A stretch of 64,000 nt of DNA from Methanoregulaceae archaeon UBA467 (GTDB lineage Archaea; Halobacteriota; Methanomicrobia; Methanomicrobiales; Methanospirillaceae). Below are positions 29,756-39,605 of this stretch, piece by piece. Each line of letters begins with the position of its first letter. Within the stretch, counting starts at the first letter, position 1. The DNA lies in the NCBI GenBank assembly GCA_002503825.1, contig DASP01000012.1:237474-301473 (forward strand), read 5' to 3'. Below the pieces are notes generated by a model. That model was given only the letters and a program-made list of their open reading frames with translations, was not told the origin of the DNA and ran no database searches. The translations under genes were made by a program, and so were the position numbers.

Positions 29756-30412
29756 ATGAATCCGGGAAAAAGAGACGACGATGCAATCGGACTTGCATTC
29801 GGACTTCTCATCCTTGCAATATTCATCGGGCTCTTTGTCATAGCCCTGTTTATTTACCCGTTCTTCATCGGGGGCACAAACGTCGGGACAAAACTCTCAA
29901 ACGTCCCATATCCCCCGGCAATCGCTTCTGATGTCACCGGATATGAGGATATATCCGGAGTGGTATCAGGGGTGCCGGTCAGCAACCCTGCACCCGATCC
30001 GTCCCGCATGGGGCTCGTCACCCTCCCGGTCATGATACAGCAGTTCACACAGGGACCCGAAGGGCCGCCTGCAATCGACATGCGAAAGACCCGGATCTGG
30101 TTCACGGCAAACGGTAAAATCGAGGAACTTCCACTCTATGACAACCGTCCGCTGCTAAAGCCCGCATGGACGGTCGCGGGAAAATCAGGCGCCGGAGAGG
30201 GGACGTCAGCCGACGAGGACGACTTCCTTGAGCCAAACGAAGTCTTTACCATCCTTGTCTACCCGGGCACCCCGATCGGCCCCGGAACCCCCTTCAGCAT
30301 CGATATCCGGATGAGCGGCCAGTGGCCTCTCACCGTCAATATGACCGTGCCCGGCCATATCCAGCCCGAGATGAACCTTGGCAAACCTGAAAATATCGCC
30401 CGGGAATCGTGA
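29756..30412 (+). CDS. archaellin-like single-span surface protein
   Basis: 218 residues. A charged N-terminus (MNPGKRDDDAIG) precedes one long hydrophobic helix (AFGLLILAIFIGLFVIALFIY), then an extracellular beta-rich domain ending in a segment resembling the archaellin C-terminal fold (FLEPNEVFTILVYP, TPFSIDIR). Archaellins and archaeal type IV pilins share this plan, but a clear class III signal peptide with K/R-G before the hydrophobic helix is not obvious. No archaellum genes are nearby, so motility function is doubtful; it may be a pilin-like or membrane-anchored surface protein. Confidence 0.5.
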   Translation: MNPGKRDDDAIGLAFGLLILAIFIGLFVIALFIYPFFIGGTNVGTKLSNVPYPPAIASDVTGYEDISGVVSGVPVSNPAPDPSRMGLVTLPVMIQQFTQGPEGPPAIDMRKTRIWFTANGKIEELPLYDNRPLLKPAWTVAGKSGAGEGTSADEDDFLEPNEVFTILVYPGTPIGPGTPFSIDIRMSGQWPLTVNMTVPGHIQPEMNLGKPENIARES

Positions 30413-30845
30413 AGAAGGTTCATCTCCTTTTTTATACCGGTCGATAATTACACCACGAATTGCTGACCCGGCAATCACGACCGGTCGCATACCTCAGCAG
30501 ACGTGTACACTCCTCTGGAATATGGAATACTATCCGGAGAAACTTCCATTCCTTAATGCCGGAGTAGAATAATCGAAAATATTAAATATAAGCCTGTACC
30601 AGCCTCTACCTGTAAGGGTCCCGGACTTTTTATTCTACAGCCACTGTTCCTGATATCAACGACGTTTCTACCATTCCGGTACCCCTGTCGGACCACTCAG
30701 AGCGGCAGCCGGTCACCGGCCTGCATGATCCGGGTATGCCCTCCGGCACTACCTGTAAAGGAGGAATGGATACGAACCTGAATGAAATGTGCCATAATGG
30801 CGGACATCCGGTACCATTTAAACAGATGTCCCGGCGGAGGAGAGA
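30413..30845. other. upstream region of the decarboxylase operon
   Basis: 433 bases that should contain the promoter of the decarboxylase operon. An AT-rich stretch (AATCGAAAATATTAAATATAAG, near 30571-30592) is a plausible TATA region, leaving a leader of over 200 bases. No riboswitch class was recognised. Confidence 0.4.
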
Positions 30846-33149
30846 ATGAATCCTGAAGAGAGACTTATCGTTGTGATTATTGATGATACCATAAATACCG
30901 ACACACCCTACGGGCGGACGATTCACCGCATCTCAAAAGGGCTCGCTGATTTTGATATCGAGGTCGTGACCATCGCTTCGCTTGAAGGCGCCCGGTCCGC
31001 ATATGCAAACCTCCCTGCAGCCGACTGTATCCTGATCGGCTGGGACCTCGGAAACACCCCTGATCACGCGGCAGCAAAACAGCTCATCCACGAGATCCGG
31101 CAGCGTAATGAAGATATCCCTATCTTTCTTCTTGCCGACCCGGGCGGAGAGGCCCCGAACGAGCTGACAGTAGATACGATCCGGGAGATCAACGAATATA
31201 TCTATATCATGGAAGATACGCCCGAGTTTATTGCAGGCCGTATTACCGCTGCTGCAAACCGGTACAAGGAGAAACTCCTCCCGCCGTTCTTTAATGCACT
31301 CGTTAAATTTTCAAAGGATTTCGAGTACTCGTGGCATACCCCCGGGCATGCAGGCGGGACTGCATTCCGGAAATCGCCGGCAGGACGGCTCTTTCACAAG
31401 TTCTTTGGCGAGCAGCTCTTCCGCTCCGACCTCTCCATATCAGTGGCAGAGACCGGGTCGCTTCTCGACCATTCAGGCCCGGTCGGCGAAGCCGAACGGT
31501 ATGCCGCAAAGGTCTTTGGCGCCGACGATACCTATTTTGTCACGAACGGCACGTCGACTGCAAACAAGATCGTCTTCTTCAACCGTGTGAGCCGTGACGA
31601 CGTCGTCCTTGTCGACCGTAACTGCCACAAATCGGCAGAACACGCCCTCACGATGACACATTCGATTGCCATCTTCATGATCCCGACGCGGAACCGCTAC
31701 GGGATTATCGGCCCGATCCCACCAGGTGAAATGGCAGAGAAGACCATACAGTCCAGGATCGACGCCTGCCCGCTGACAAAGGATATCGAGAGTACGCAGC
31801 CGGTCCATGCCATCATCACCAACTCCACCTATGACGGGCTCTGTTACGATGCAACCGGCGTCGAGGACCTGCTCGGGAAAAGCGTCGACAGCATTCATTT
31901 CGATGAGGCATGGTACGGGTACGCACGGTTCAACCCTCTCTATTCCGGGAGGTTCGCGATGCGTGACGGAGCAAAGAACGAGAAGGGACCTACGATCTTT
32001 GCTACCCAGTCGACGCACAAGCTCCTCGCCGCACTGTCGCAGGCATCCATGGTCCATGTCAGGAACGGCCGTGTGCCAATCGAGCACTCGCGGTTCAACG
32101 AGGGCTTCATGATGCACAGTTCCACCTCTCCACTCTACACCATTATCGCATCGCTCGATGTCTCATCAAAAATGATGGAAGGAGCGTCGGGACGCGTCCT
32201 TACCACCGAATCCATCGAGGAGGCGATCAGGTTCCGCCGGACGATGGCCCGGATCCATTCCGAGGTCTGCGGCGGTAAAAAGAAAGATGACTGGTGGTTT
32301 GAGATGTGGCAGCCTGACAGGGTGGCAGTCCCGGGTTTGAAGGGAAGGGTACCGTTCGCAGAGGCACCGCTTGAGCTGCTCAGGGACAACCCGTCGTGCT
32401 GGGTGCTTCACCCCGGCGACAAGTGGCATGGCTTTGCCGGTCTTCCTGACAACTACTGCATGCTCGACCCTATCAAGGTCACCGTGGTCATGCCGGGCGT
32501 CTTGGAGAACGGATCTCTCGCCGGCTTCGGTATCCCGGCCGCGGTCGTTGTAAAATTCCTTGACACCCGCGGGATCGTCAACGAGAAGTCAGGTGACTAT
32601 ATCATCCTGTTCCTCTTCTCGATGGGTATCACAAAGGGCAAATGGGGAACGCTCGTCACCGAACTCTTCGAGTTTAAGCGTCATCACGACGAGGAGTCAC
32701 CCCTCGAAGAGGTATTCCCTGACCTGACCACCCAGTGGCCGGAGCGGTACGGTGGAATGACCTTAAAGAGCCTCTGCGTCGAGATGCACCAGTTCAAGAA
32801 GGAGCATAAGATGTGTGAACTTCTCCAGCAGGCATACTCGATCCTGCCGGAACCTGCCATCAGCTATGCAGTGGCCTACCGGAAACTGATCAGGGGGAAT
32901 GTCGAACATGTGCCGGTCTCAAAGGCAGGGGACCGGATCGTCGCAACCGGTATCTTCCCCTATCCGCCCGGAATACCTGTCCTCGCTCCCGGAGAGCGGA
33001 CCGGTGCACAGGACGGGCCGATACTGAAGTACCTTTGCTCATTGCAGGACTTTGACCGGCGCTTCCCGGGCTTTGAACACGACACGCACGGTGTCGAGAT
33101 GATAAACGGCGAATACATGATGTATTGCATAAAAGAGGACGGATCATGA
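30846..33149 (+). CDS. PLP-dependent arginine/lysine/ornithine decarboxylase
   Basis: A 767-residue fold-III decarboxylase with an N-terminal receiver-like wing domain (LIVVIIDDTINTDT...) and the catalytic PLP domain. Recognisable blocks are YSWHTPGHAGG, FVTNGTSTANKI, DRNCHKS, HFDEAWYGYARFNPLY and the PLP-binding lysine in QSTHKLLAALSQAS (Lys392). Length and Lys position are closest to biodegradative arginine decarboxylase AdiA (756 aa), but lysine or ornithine cannot be excluded. These enzymes consume a proton while releasing CO2 and an amine. A strong GGAGG precedes the ATG. The stop overlaps the antiporter start (ATGA), so the two form one unit. Archaeal polyamine synthesis normally uses pyruvoyl enzymes, so transfer from bacteria is likely. 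Confidence 0.88.
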   Translation: MNPEERLIVVIIDDTINTDTPYGRTIHRISKGLADFDIEVVTIASLEGARSAYANLPAADCILIGWDLGNTPDHAAAKQLIHEIRQRNEDIPIFLLADPGGEAPNELTVDTIREINEYIYIMEDTPEFIAGRITAAANRYKEKLLPPFFNALVKFSKDFEYSWHTPGHAGGTAFRKSPAGRLFHKFFGEQLFRSDLSISVAETGSLLDHSGPVGEAERYAAKVFGADDTYFVTNGTSTANKIVFFNRVSRDDVVLVDRNCHKSAEHALTMTHSIAIFMIPTRNRYGIIGPIPPGEMAEKTIQSRIDACPLTKDIESTQPVHAIITNSTYDGLCYDATGVEDLLGKSVDSIHFDEAWYGYARFNPLYSGRFAMRDGAKNEKGPTIFATQSTHKLLAALSQASMVHVRNGRVPIEHSRFNEGFMMHSSTSPLYTIIASLDVSSKMMEGASGRVLTTESIEEAIRFRRTMARIHSEVCGGKKKDDWWFEMWQPDRVAVPGLKGRVPFAEAPLELLRDNPSCWVLHPGDKWHGFAGLPDNYCMLDPIKVTVVMPGVLENGSLAGFGIPAAVVVKFLDTRGIVNEKSGDYIILFLFSMGITKGKWGTLVTELFEFKRHHDEESPLEEVFPDLTTQWPERYGGMTLKSLCVEMHQFKKEHKMCELLQQAYSILPEPAISYAVAYRKLIRGNVEHVPVSKAGDRIVATGIFPYPPGIPVLAPGERTGAQDGPILKYLCSLQDFDRRFPGFEHDTHGVEMINGEYMMYCIKEDGS

Positions 33150-34591
33150 GCAAAGAAGAAGCTCCGGCAGCGAAATCAGGATTCGGTCCGAAGAAAACGC
33201 TCGGCGTCTTTGCACTGGCGATGATAAACGTCGCAGCGGTCCTTTCCATCAGGAATTACCCGTCCATGGCGGAGTTCGGGTGGTCATGCATCGGGTGGTA
33301 CATCATCGGGACCGTGCTCTTCTTAATACCGCTCTCGCTTGCAGGCGCCGAACTTGCGACCATGATGTCGGAGAAAGGCGGCGGCGTCTATGCGTGGTGC
33401 AAGGAGGCATTCGGCGAGAAAGGCGGCTTTGTTGCCATCTTCTGCGAATGGTCCAATAACCTCGTCTGGTTCCCGACGGTGCTTGCATTCATCGCATCGA
33501 CCCTTGCATTCGCACTCTCCCCGTCGCTTGGCAGCAATGCCATTTACCTCTTCGTGGTCATGATGATTGCATTCTGGGGAACAACCGTTATTGCGTACTT
33601 TGGCGAGGATATCTCGACCAGGTTCCAGAACATCGGCGTCATCCTCGGGAGCATCATCCCGTCGATCCTTATCATCTTCCTCGGGGTCTGGTGGTGGGCT
33701 TCCGGTGCGACCATCGTCCTCCCGCACTTCTCACCGGAACAGATCATCCCGTCCATCAACTTCTCGACGCTGCCGTTCTTCGCGACCGTCATCCTCCTCT
33801 TTGCCGGTATGGAGATGGCAGGATTCCATGCACTTGAGACGAGGAATCCGAAAAGCGACTTTCCAAAGGCGATGGCGCTCTCATCGGTGATAATTTTCAT
33901 CTGCACGGTGCTCGCCACCCTTGCGATAGCCTTTGTCATACCTGCAAAACAGCTCAGCCTTGCCGCCGGTGTTATGCAGGCAATCCAGTACTTCTTCAAT
34001 GCGGCACATATCCCGTCTGCAATCGCCCCGATGGCAGTCCTCATCACTATCGGCGGTGTCGTCTCACTCGCGGCATGGCTGATTGGTCCTGCCAAGGGCC
34101 TCGGTGTCGTGGCAGAGGAAGGGAACCTCCCGCCGCTCTTCAACCGCACCAACAAGTACGGCTCGCCGGTCGCGGTCCTTGTCATACAGGCAGTGATCGG
34201 CACGGTTATCTCGCTGTTATATGTCTTTTTGCCGTCTGTCAACCAGGCGTACTGGATCCTCTCGGCAATAACGGTTGAATTGCTTTCGATCGTCTATATC
34301 CTGGTCTTTGCAAGCGTTATCAAGCTCCGGTACTCACAGCCGGACGCCCCCCGTCCATTTAAAATCCCTGGCGGGATGGCAGGCATCTGGATTGTCGGAG
34401 GTATGGGTGCATTCGGCGTCATCTTCTCGTTTATCGTCGGGCTCATGCCGACAGGGCAATTTAGCGCATCTGAAACATTTGCCTACGTCGCCGGGATACT
34501 GATCGGGACCTTCCTACTGGCGGTTCCACCCCTGATCTTTCTGAAGATGAAAAAACCCTCTTGGGTCGAGAAGGGTGGTGCACAGCCATGA
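33146..34591 (+). CDS. APC-family amino acid antiporter (GadC/AdiC-like)
   Basis: About 481 residues with roughly 12 TM helices. The N-terminal GVFALAMINVAAVLSIRNYP and GGGVYAWCKEAFGEKGGF blocks are typical of the glutamate/GABA antiporter branch of the APC superfamily. The ATG at 33146 overlaps the decarboxylase stop by four bases (ATGA); a longer frame from GTG 33125 would lie inside the decarboxylase and is rejected. The pairing suggests exchange of an amino acid for its decarboxylated amine, as in bacterial acid-resistance or proton-motive systems. Confidence 0.88.
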   Translation: MSKEEAPAAKSGFGPKKTLGVFALAMINVAAVLSIRNYPSMAEFGWSCIGWYIIGTVLFLIPLSLAGAELATMMSEKGGGVYAWCKEAFGEKGGFVAIFCEWSNNLVWFPTVLAFIASTLAFALSPSLGSNAIYLFVVMMIAFWGTTVIAYFGEDISTRFQNIGVILGSIIPSILIIFLGVWWWASGATIVLPHFSPEQIIPSINFSTLPFFATVILLFAGMEMAGFHALETRNPKSDFPKAMALSSVIIFICTVLATLAIAFVIPAKQLSLAAGVMQAIQYFFNAAHIPSAIAPMAVLITIGGVVSLAAWLIGPAKGLGVVAEEGNLPPLFNRTNKYGSPVAVLVIQAVIGTVISLLYVFLPSVNQAYWILSAITVELLSIVYILVFASVIKLRYSQPDAPRPFKIPGGMAGIWIVGGMGAFGVIFSFIVGLMPTGQFSASETFAYVAGILIGTFLLAVPPLIFLKMKKPSWVEKGGAQP

Positions 34592-34633
34592 ACGAAAAAA
34601 AGACCACACGACCCTTACCAGGGAGGTGCCGCG

Positions 34634-35077
34634 ATGAGCAGGACTGACGAGATCATCGTCATTATCATTGTCTTCATGTTCGTTGTGCTGCCGTTCGGAT
34701 GGGTCTTTGTCATTTACCCGGCCCACCCGTATTACATCGTCAACGGCGAACCACTGAAGGAAGCGGCGCAATCGGCAGGCATTACGGTTACTCACACAGA
34801 AGATATCCTCTGGCCCTTCCCGGGGGCCACCGGAGGAAAAATCTATCTCCTTGAAGATGATGCAGGCAATACGCTCATGATTCAGACCCAGGCATTCGAT
34901 AGTGCCGAGAACCGGAACGCTGCACTGCTGACATACTCTGCACAGACTACCGGGAAAGGCAAACCGGTCGGGACCGTGCTGGTCGTCGGCCACGAGGTGA
35001 TCTATATATCCCCTGACCAGGGCGGGATCCTCGCAAAGATTGCCCCTGAGATCAAGAAAATTGCGGCAGCCGGTTAA
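34634..35077 (+). CDS. small membrane-anchored protein of the decarboxylase operon
   Basis: 147 residues: an N-terminal TM (IIVIIIVFMFVVLPFGWVFVI) followed by a soluble, probably extracytoplasmic domain (EDILWPFPGATGGKIYLLED, ALLTYSAQTTGKGKPVG, EVIYISPDQGG). No family recognised. It starts 42 bases after the antiporter stop, with a strong GGGAGGTG ribosome site, so it is almost certainly the third gene of the operon. A role in the decarboxylase/antiporter system is inferred from position only. Confidence 0.7.
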   Translation: MSRTDEIIVIIIVFMFVVLPFGWVFVIYPAHPYYIVNGEPLKEAAQSAGITVTHTEDILWPFPGATGGKIYLLEDDAGNTLMIQTQAFDSAENRNAALLTYSAQTTGKGKPVGTVLVVGHEVIYISPDQGGILAKIAPEIKKIAAAG

Positions 35078-35759
35078 CCATTTTTCTTTTTTCCCGGATT
35101 GCAAAGCAGCCGTGTATTGGGAGTGCCGGAGTCACAAACCAGGGTACTTTTAATGTGTGAAAATTTTTTTGAATTTGGTAACCCGATTTATTTTTGATCC
35201 GAAAAAGCAATCTAAAAAATATTGTTTTAGTCCGGATCCGCAGCCGGGACGCCCGTCGGGGGCGGCGTCTGTCATCAGGAGATATCACAAATTACAATGT
35301 TTTCAGATTACTACCGTATTTTCACCCGCATAAGACCGCATTTAACCTTCAGTCGTTCCCGGAGCTGATGCATCATACCTCTGGATCACGATAAAACAAC
35401 CCCTCACAATGAAAATGAGGAGCTATGTTGTTCCCTGTGACAGGACTGACCATTCCGGTTTCAGGAACTACCCGGACACCATATTTCCCATGCATACTTA
35501 CGCATCCTGCCGCCGTGCCGGGTTTTGGTAAAACACATTTAAATAGCAGTCAATTGAATCCTGCACCTGTATACAATGACCGGACCGGGATTGTCATTGT
35601 TGAAACGGATCTTATCCGGGGTGGATCACCCGCACCATATAACCCTGGAAGATCCGCGTAAGGACCTTTCCGGCCGATGACCGGCAGGATGCAGGTGAAT
35701 CGCAGTTATATGTGATGAATCAGCCAGGCCGGTCCACTGACAGGTAATCTGGAATATAT
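35078..35759. other. 682-bp intergenic region
   Basis: Starts with a T-rich run (TTTTTCTTTTTT, 35081-35092) just after the operon stop, a probable archaeal terminator. Further on are AT-rich stretches (35160-35225) and ACATTTAAATAGC near 35534-35546, which could be a promoter. No gene was recognised. Confidence 0.45.
35081..35092 (+). terminator. T-rich terminator after decarboxylase operon
   Basis: TTTTTCTTTTTT begins 3 bases after the stop codon of the third operon gene. Archaeal transcription commonly ends at such T-runs without a hairpin. Confidence 0.5.
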
Positions 35760-37457
35760 ATGCAGCCTTCAAAAAGAGATCCCGGAACTTCACTGTTTCA
35801 TTTCATGGAGGGAATTCTCCCGCTCGGCCGTGCACAGGTTCCGGCCGAAATTATCGCAGGTGTGACCTTTGCAGCCCTTGCCATACCTGAAGTGATGGGT
35901 TACACGAGGATTGCCGGGATGCCTGTCGTTACCGGCCTCTATACGATTCTGCTGCCGATGGCGGTCTTTGCATTCTTCGGGTCGTCACGCCACCTCGTGG
36001 TCGGTGCGGATTCGGCGACCGCCGCAATTATTGCCGGCAGCCTCATTGCCATGGCCGCTCCGAGAACCCCGGAATACGTCGGATATGCCGCAATGATAGC
36101 GCTCCTTGCAGCAGCACTTCTCGTTGCAGCAAGCCTCTTCAGAATAGGTTTTGTTGCAGATTTCCTCTCCCGTACCGTCCTCATAGGATTCCTTACCGGG
36201 GTCGGCATCCAGATCGCGATCGGGCAGACAGCCGGGATGACGGGTATCCCGCAGGACCAGTACGGGACCCTCCTGCAGGTTATCATCTTTTCAGGGTCGA
36301 TCCCGTGCTGCGTCCACTGGCCTACGCTCCTGCTCTCGCTCACGGTCATAGGGATAATCCTCGTAGCACGGAAGATCGGGACACGGATCCCGGGGGCCCT
36401 CATTGCAGTGGCAGGAGCGATGCTCGCGAGTTTTTTATTTGACCTTTCATCTTATGGCATCGCCATTCTTGGCCCGGTCCCGGGCGGACTCCCGGTGATA
36501 TCCTTCCCTGACGTTGCACTCTCTGAAATTCCGGAACTGACAGGCATAGCCGTGGCCTGCTTTGTGGTGATACTGGCGCAGAGTGCAGCCACCTCACGTG
36601 CATACGCGCTGAAATTTTCCGACAGTTACGATGAAAACACCGACCTCCTCGGGCTCGGTCTTGCAAACGCAGCGGCAGGCATTTCAGGCACATTCGTGGT
36701 GAACGGAAGCCCGACCAAGACAGAAATGGTATATAGTGCAGGCGGGCGGACCCAGCTGACCCAGCTGACGACAGTTGCCGTTGTCCTTGCCGTTCTCGTC
36801 TTTATCACCAGGCCGCTTTCATACCTGCCATCGGCCGCCCTGGCTGCCGTCGTATTTCTCATCGGCCTTCACCTCGTCGATATCAGGGGAATGGCATCAC
36901 TGCGCACCCGGCGGCCCGTTGAATTCGGGGTAGCCCTGATCACGGCCTTCACCGTCATTTTTGTCAGTGTCACGATAGGAATTGCCGTTGCCGTCGTGCT
37001 CTCGGTAATGGCCCACCTGCGTCACAGCTACCGGCCGCTCAATACGCTGCTCATCCCGACTCCCCGGGGTGCAATAAAGTCCACCCCCCTCGGGGAGGGG
37101 CAGCAGGCTGCAGAAGGCCTGATGGTCTACCGTTTCGGGTCAAACCTCTATTTCGCCAATGAAAGCCGCTTCACGACAGAAGTCCTCGACGCAGTCACGA
37201 ATGCCAGCCCGGCCCTGAAATGGTTCTGCCTCTCTGCGGCAAACATCGGCGATGTGGATTATACCTCCGCTGAAACGCTCAAACTTGTCATCTCACAGGT
37301 ACATAAGAGGGGCGTGACCTTTGTCATGAGTGAAGTTGGAGACCATGTCAGGGATGAATTCGACCGGGACGGGATTTCCGCCATGGTAGGAGATGATCAT
37401 ATCTTTGAATCGGTCCAGGACGTCATCGAAGCGTACGGGGCACAGGATGGGGTGTAA
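35760..37457 (+). CDS. SulP-family anion permease with STAS domain
   Basis: 565 residues. The N-terminal AEIIAGVTFAALAIPEVMGYTRIAGMPVVTGLYT is split between the SulP signature and TM2; about 12-14 TM helices follow, including LGLANAAAGISGTFVVNGSPTKTEM. The C-terminal ~110 residues form a STAS domain (YRFGSNLYFANESRF ... LCLSAANIGDVDYTSAETL-like). SulP proteins move sulfate, bicarbonate or other anions across the membrane. No sulfate assimilation or carbonic anhydrase gene is adjacent, so the anion is undetermined. Confidence 0.9.
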   Translation: MQPSKRDPGTSLFHFMEGILPLGRAQVPAEIIAGVTFAALAIPEVMGYTRIAGMPVVTGLYTILLPMAVFAFFGSSRHLVVGADSATAAIIAGSLIAMAAPRTPEYVGYAAMIALLAAALLVAASLFRIGFVADFLSRTVLIGFLTGVGIQIAIGQTAGMTGIPQDQYGTLLQVIIFSGSIPCCVHWPTLLLSLTVIGIILVARKIGTRIPGALIAVAGAMLASFLFDLSSYGIAILGPVPGGLPVISFPDVALSEIPELTGIAVACFVVILAQSAATSRAYALKFSDSYDENTDLLGLGLANAAAGISGTFVVNGSPTKTEMVYSAGGRTQLTQLTTVAVVLAVLVFITRPLSYLPSAALAAVVFLIGLHLVDIRGMASLRTRRPVEFGVALITAFTVIFVSVTIGIAVAVVLSVMAHLRHSYRPLNTLLIPTPRGAIKSTPLGEGQQAAEGLMVYRFGSNLYFANESRFTTEVLDAVTNASPALKWFCLSAANIGDVDYTSAETLKLVISQVHKRGVTFVMSEVGDHVRDEFDRDGISAMVGDDHIFESVQDVIEAYGAQDGV

Positions 37458-38129
37458 GGAAAGGGACGTAAGGGGTTTCCGGACTCCATTAATGAGAATA
37501 ACGATATTCTGCTGTCTTTTTATGGGGAGATGCATTATCCGGATTCCCCGCTGTGTTATATGAACCGGATGAGTCGCTCTTTTCTGCACAGATTACAAAA
37601 TAAGCCTCCCCACTGTTTCGTATGAATTTATAGAAACCCAAATCTTTGATTAGTGATGAATAGTCACTGAACCGCACCAGATGCGCCCTTCGGGGGCTGC
37701 GGGATTCACCGTGCCGATGATATGCGGGCAACCGCCCCCATAAATATTGCTTACAATGAATATGATAGCCTGCAGCTTTTAGCAAAGAATACGAAATAAT
37801 CATTGATCCGCCGTCGTTTAGGAAAAAATCCACGTGATATCACTCACTTCGGCAAATAAAGTGACCGCCTGCCCCCTGGTGACCTCAGGTCATCCCTGGT
37901 GAAAGGGGGGACTCCGAATATTTCCAGGGACGGTGGCGGCGGTCTGTCGGAAAACCGGTAAAATATGTAGGTATCTTCATGCGGCTTCCCGGTTTTCAGT
38001 CGCACGGGCCCGCACTCACCCTTATGACGTTTCATGTACCGGTGCAAAACCCGGGTCAGCAATGTAACCCACGGTCGAAATTGTTTGCCATGGGAGGTGC
38101 ATACCTGAAAGGTACAGCATCATGTTCAA
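37458..38129. other. intergenic region with a repeat copy
   Basis: 672 bases between the SulP and YkgJ genes. It contains one copy of the intergenic repeat also found near 43.6 kb. The minus-strand frame at 37489-37833 is mostly repeat sequence and is not supported as a gene. Confidence 0.5.
37661..37757 (+). repeat. intergenic repeat family 2, copy A
   Basis: A ~95-base segment similar to 43577-43672. Shared blocks in order are TAGTCACTG, GCGCCCTTCGGG, GC-GCG, CGTGCCG, GCAAC and CCCC, ending in ACAA. Both copies lie between genes. Confidence 0.55.
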
Positions 38130-38630
38130 ATGCCAGTCCGGCCAAGTTCTATTGATATGCCATCCGAGTGCAGGCAATGCGGGACATGCTGCATGTACCT
38201 CGGGGATTATATCGTCATCGAACGCCAGACCGGTCCTTTCGAGTTCGAGGCCTGTTGCGTGAGTACCGGAACCGGATTTATTGCCCGTGTTGTTCCTGAT
38301 AAACAGCACCTCTTCGAAGACCGCACGTTCACCGACGGGCATCCCCGGGCATGCCCATTTCTCAGGCCGGTATGTGACGGCCGGATTGTCTGCACCATCC
38401 ACGATACCCGCCCGTACCAGTGCAGGGCATTTCATTGCACGACCATGCTGGTGTATTCCCCTGACGGGACCCTTAAAGGGAAGGTGAACGGCAGCCTCGC
38501 TATCACGGCACACGACCCGGTGTTGCGTGAACTCTGGAATATGAACCTTGGGGCCATTCCCTTTTCATCCCCTGACATTGAACAGCGGATGCGGGATCTC
38601 CTGACGAGTAACGGTTACCGCGTGGAATGA
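38130..38630 (+). CDS. YkgJ-family cysteine cluster protein (Zn/Fe-chelating)
   Basis: 166 residues. An N-terminal CRQCGTCCMYLGDYIVI and later ACPFL...CTIHDTRPYQCRAFHC give the CxxCGxCC...C...RP..CR pattern of the YkgJ/CxxCxxCC family, which is proposed to bind zinc or iron. No signal peptide or TM. The alternative start ATG 38157 removes nine residues (MPVRPSSID) and leaves the conserved core intact; neither start has a clear ribosome site. A 75-codon frame overlapping the stop (38627) is not supported as a gene. Confidence 0.78.
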   Translation: MPVRPSSIDMPSECRQCGTCCMYLGDYIVIERQTGPFEFEACCVSTGTGFIARVVPDKQHLFEDRTFTDGHPRACPFLRPVCDGRIVCTIHDTRPYQCRAFHCTTMLVYSPDGTLKGKVNGSLAITAHDPVLRELWNMNLGAIPFSSPDIEQRMRDLLTSNGYRVE

Positions 38631-39042
38631 CGGCAGGACCGGTTCCCATGAACCGGACTATCCCGGGGACAGCGACAATGTGGCTTCGGCAGGCATTTTA
38701 CCATACCCCCGACGCACAGGATGACGGTACACCCCGGGCGTACAGGATTTTATCACCGGCAGCTTCGTTTTATCTTTTTACAGCGGAACACAGGAACCGG
38801 TTTTGCAGATACGATCCGGCCCGGGTAAATAAAAATGATGAATACCAGGCATGAGCCGGCGTTTCATGTAATACCAATACTAGATCGGCGGAGATACATC
38901 CTCTCCTGAATTTCGCGTTTTTTTATGCCGCTGCCCTGTTATTGTCGAGTCACACCAATTCAGCCGTGCGGAACAGTTCTGCACAGGAGTCGCGGCGGTA
39001 TTGAAAAGAGCGTATATCCGGCCGGCCTGGAAAAGGAGGTAT
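38631..39042. other. intergenic region, no supported gene
   Basis: 412 bases between convergent genes. A 75-codon frame at 38627-38854 begins with ATGA overlap but lacks family features. Nothing else was recognised. Confidence 0.4.
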
Positions 39043-39561
39043 TCAGAAATTATTCTCCTTATCAGCCCGTTTCATCTCGTTATACAGGGAGACCAGCGAG
39101 AGGCTGATGAGGTTTAACGTGGTTGCTGCAAACCAGAGCCATAACTCTGTCCGGGTAAGTGTCGTAATCCACCCTGACCAGAGCATGAAACAGATGAGGG
39201 TAAACGAAAGCAGGGTATCGAAAGCGAGAAATACCAGCGGCTTCCTGAAATAACGCCCGATCTGGGCAATAGAACAGTACTCGAACCGGGCCTGCCGGTG
39301 GACAAGGTCGAGGCCGGCACGGCTGATATTCATCAGGAGGTCGAGGCCGGCCCAGAGGATAATGAGCCACCCGGCACTGGTAAGAATCGGGAAGGTCCCG
39401 TCTCCGGCACGGACCGCCGAGATCCCGAATATGAGCTTGAAGAAACAGAAGGGAATCCCGATTGTCAGGCTCAGGAAAAACGGACGGGAAAAAAGATATT
39501 GCAGCCTGCCATAGTCTTCTGCCGTCCGGCCGGATTTTTCGGTATATTCCTGTGCTGACAT
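39043..39561 (-). CDS. membrane protein of unknown function
   Basis: 172 residues with four likely TM helices (FFLSLTIGIPFCFFKLIFGI, AGWLIILWAGLDLLMNI, FLAFDTLLSFTLICFMLW, ELWLWFAATTLNLISLSLV) and short charged ends. No family was recognised. It lies 44 bases downstream of the cupin gene on the same strand, so the two are probably co-transcribed. Confidence 0.65.
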   Translation of the reverse strand: MSAQEYTEKSGRTAEDYGRLQYLFSRPFFLSLTIGIPFCFFKLIFGISAVRAGDGTFPILTSAGWLIILWAGLDLLMNISRAGLDLVHRQARFEYCSIAQIGRYFRKPLVFLAFDTLLSFTLICFMLWSGWITTLTRTELWLWFAATTLNLISLSLVSLYNEMKRADKENNF

Positions 39562-39605
39562 CTGGGTTACTTGCCCCTGCCTGAGCCGGCGGGTCGTTTC
39601 CGGGG

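Noticed and set aside
30413..30845. Riboswitch in the decarboxylase leader
   Set aside because: A long leader is possible, but no known aptamer motif was found.
37489..37833. 114-codon minus-strand frame after the SulP gene
   Set aside because: Much of it is repeat family 2 copy A; product has no coherent features.
38627..38854. 75-codon frame with ATGA overlap after the YkgJ-like gene
   Set aside because: The overlap looks operon-like, but the product has no family, hydrophobic pattern or codon support; best left as intergenic.
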